This document shows positions 62,967 to 64,000 of a stretch of DNA of 64,000 nt, one piece after another (position 1 is the stretch's first letter; the number at the start of each line of letters is the position of its first letter). Where the stretch lies: the NCBI RefSeq assembly GCF_963676855.1, contig NZ_OY781460.1:1163501-1227500 (forward strand), in the 5' to 3' direction. The notes under the pieces were generated by a model. The model worked only from the letters and a program-made list of their open reading frames with translations. It was not told the DNA's origin and ran no database searches. A program made the position numbers and the translations under genes. The stretch comes from an uncultured Anaeromusa sp. Lineage in GTDB: Bacteria; Bacillota; Negativicutes; Anaeromusales; Anaeromusaceae.

Positions 62967-64000
62967 ATGGAGGCGGTAAGCGGCAGAGCTGGTTTGCTGG
63001 ATTCTTTGCGGAGCGTTATCAACAATCGGTGGCTCAACTGGGCATTGCTGTGGGTGCTGACTATGGTCTTGGAATTTGGAACCGTATACGCGCAAGAGAA
63101 TCCGGTCGAGCTGATGCGTGAACAGAACATAACCGGAGCGCATTTGGCTGATTTTGCTACCGGCTTTTTTGAGGGAACTCGACGAACGGTGCAAGGAGAG
63201 CTTGTTTTAGCTGGGGCTAGGACGACTTCCGGCGTATATCGCTCGCCGATTTTTACGAGTGCGCCTTTCACAGAGGCGGTATTGTCTTGGAATGCGGCTA
63301 CCCCGAGAGGAACAGCAGTAGAGGTGCAGGCGCAGCTGCGCGTTGACGGTAAGTGGTCTGCCTGGTTTTCCTGGGGAAAGTGGAACTCTTGGAGCGCCGT
63401 CGGTTCGGAGAACAAGGCGATAAAAGACGAGTTAGCCGTTATGGATATTGATACTCTTAAAGTGGCAAAAGGGAAAATGGCCGATGCGCTGCGGTATCGC
63501 GTCTATTTAAGTAGTGTACAGGCTCAAGGTACGCCCCAACTTACCCTGCTGGCGGTTGCGGTAAATGCTGGACCAACAAGGTTGAAGGAATTCGTAGCGC
63601 GAAAAGACGTGGTGCTGGAGGTCCCGGCTTATGCGCAACGGCGAAGTGATCCAAGTATTGCGGGGCAGATTTGCAGTCCGATGTCGATGGCTATGGCGCT
63701 CAACTATCATGGAGTGGGCGTATTGCCGGAGGAAATGGCTTGGCGCGCGAAAGATCATAGCCAAGACCGCTTTCCCTTTGGCAATTGGTCTTTCAACTGT
63801 GCCGCTGCCGCAGACTTTGGGCTAAAAGCGTATGTGGCGCATGAGAATTCGTTGGCAGAACTCAGAGAAACGCTGCAGCAAAAAGGCCCGGTTATCGCTA
63901 GCGTCATGTACAAGAACAGTGAAGCTGTTCCCGATGAATTGCCTGTGCTGCATGGTGCGCCGGTAGAGGCGACAGATGGACATTTGGTAGTAGTGCGAGG
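62967..64000 (+). CDS. Exported C39-like protein, 3' end outside the window
   Basis: The frame is open from ATG 62967 (GGGAGGAC upstream) to the right edge, 344 residues visible. An N-terminal hydrophobic segment (about 22-38, WLNWALLWVLTMVLEFGTVYA) is a signal or anchor. Residues about 70-200 form a beta-rich domain (SGVYRSPIFTSAPFTEAVLSW; YRVYLSSVQ). A C39-like peptidase domain then begins with catalytic C in GQICSPMSMAMALNYHG and H in TDGHLVVVRG. This two-domain layout is known in Firmicutes. The function is unknown. It is too short for ordinary gene calls only because the window ends. Confidence 0.8.
   Translation, partial: MEAVSGRAGLLDSLRSVINNRWLNWALLWVLTMVLEFGTVYAQENPVELMREQNITGAHLADFATGFFEGTRRTVQGELVLAGARTTSGVYRSPIFTSAPFTEAVLSWNAATPRGTAVEVQAQLRVDGKWSAWFSWGKWNSWSAVGSENKAIKDELAVMDIDTLKVAKGKMADALRYRVYLSSVQAQGTPQLTLLAVAVNAGPTRLKEFVARKDVVLEVPAYAQRRSDPSIAGQICSPMSMAMALNYHGVGVLPEEMAWRAKDHSQDRFPFGNWSFNCAAAADFGLKAYVAHENSLAELRETLQQKGPVIASVMYKNSEAVPDELPVLHGAPVEATDGHLVVVR

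Overview
The window looks like chromosome of an anaerobic, low-to-medium GC Firmicute, most likely a Negativicute of the Sporomusa/Pelosinus/Anaeromusa type. This is inference from gene content: strong GGAGG ribosome binding sites, many intrinsic terminators, a DynA-like dynamin, a sodium-type N-ATPase operon, a cobalamin riboswitch, PEP synthase, a UroD-family methyltransferase and oxygen-independent Fe-S oxidoreductases. No rRNA, tRNA or CRISPR was recognised.

Layout. 1-4.8 kb: 3' part of a dynamin-like GTPase, then a cobalamin riboswitch with a terminator expression platform ahead of a short RlmN-like radical SAM protein, then a LOG-family hydrolase. 4.9-9.6 kb (minus strand): a 2-hydroxyacid oxidation cluster (LysR regulator, GlcD-like flavoprotein, GlcF-like Fe-S protein, DcuC-type carrier lacking its N-terminal part). 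9.8-16.4 kb: a complete nine-gene N-ATPase operon, atpDCQRBEFAG, with overlapping genes and a b subunit carrying a delta-like C-terminus. 16.5-26 kb: PEP synthase, a HAD phosphatase, two GGDEF proteins and a minus-strand putative arsenic operon (cysteine-rich MarR, ArsP-type permease, ArsN2-like acetyltransferase, 4Fe-4S protein). 26-31 kb: a catabolic-looking operon of a UroD-family protein with the zinc site of corrinoid methyltransferases, a polar-amino-acid-type ABC transporter and an SDR.

31-44.3 kb is an accessory stretch, AT-richer by eye over most of its length, with a ~210-bp nested-palindrome repeat at each edge. It holds a DUF4434-like secreted protein, a MarR/ArsA-HSP20/4-TM operon with two matching operator palindromes, a complete IS21-family element inserted into the arm of an intrinsic terminator, a first kdpFAB-(xre)-C operon followed by an OmpR-type regulator but no KdpD, and a Bax-inhibitor-like membrane protein. 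44.5-52.5 kb: a second, conventional kdpFABC-kdpDE operon preceded by a direct repeat resembling the E. coli KdpE site. 52.5-64 kb: a possible structured RNA, a GNAT-like protein, an epimerase, an FMN-dependent 2-hydroxyacid dehydrogenase with a cysteine-rich N-terminus, two secreted C39-like proteins, purB, and a sigma-54 activator next to a sigma-54 promoter driving an SDR/zinc-alcohol dehydrogenase pair.

The points most worth a second look are the cobalamin riboswitch controlling an RlmN-like protein without its N-terminal domain, the nested palindromic repeat family and the island it brackets, the MarR-ArsA-membrane protein unit with twin operators, the two differently wired Kdp systems, and the UroD-methyltransferase/ABC operon of unknown substrate.
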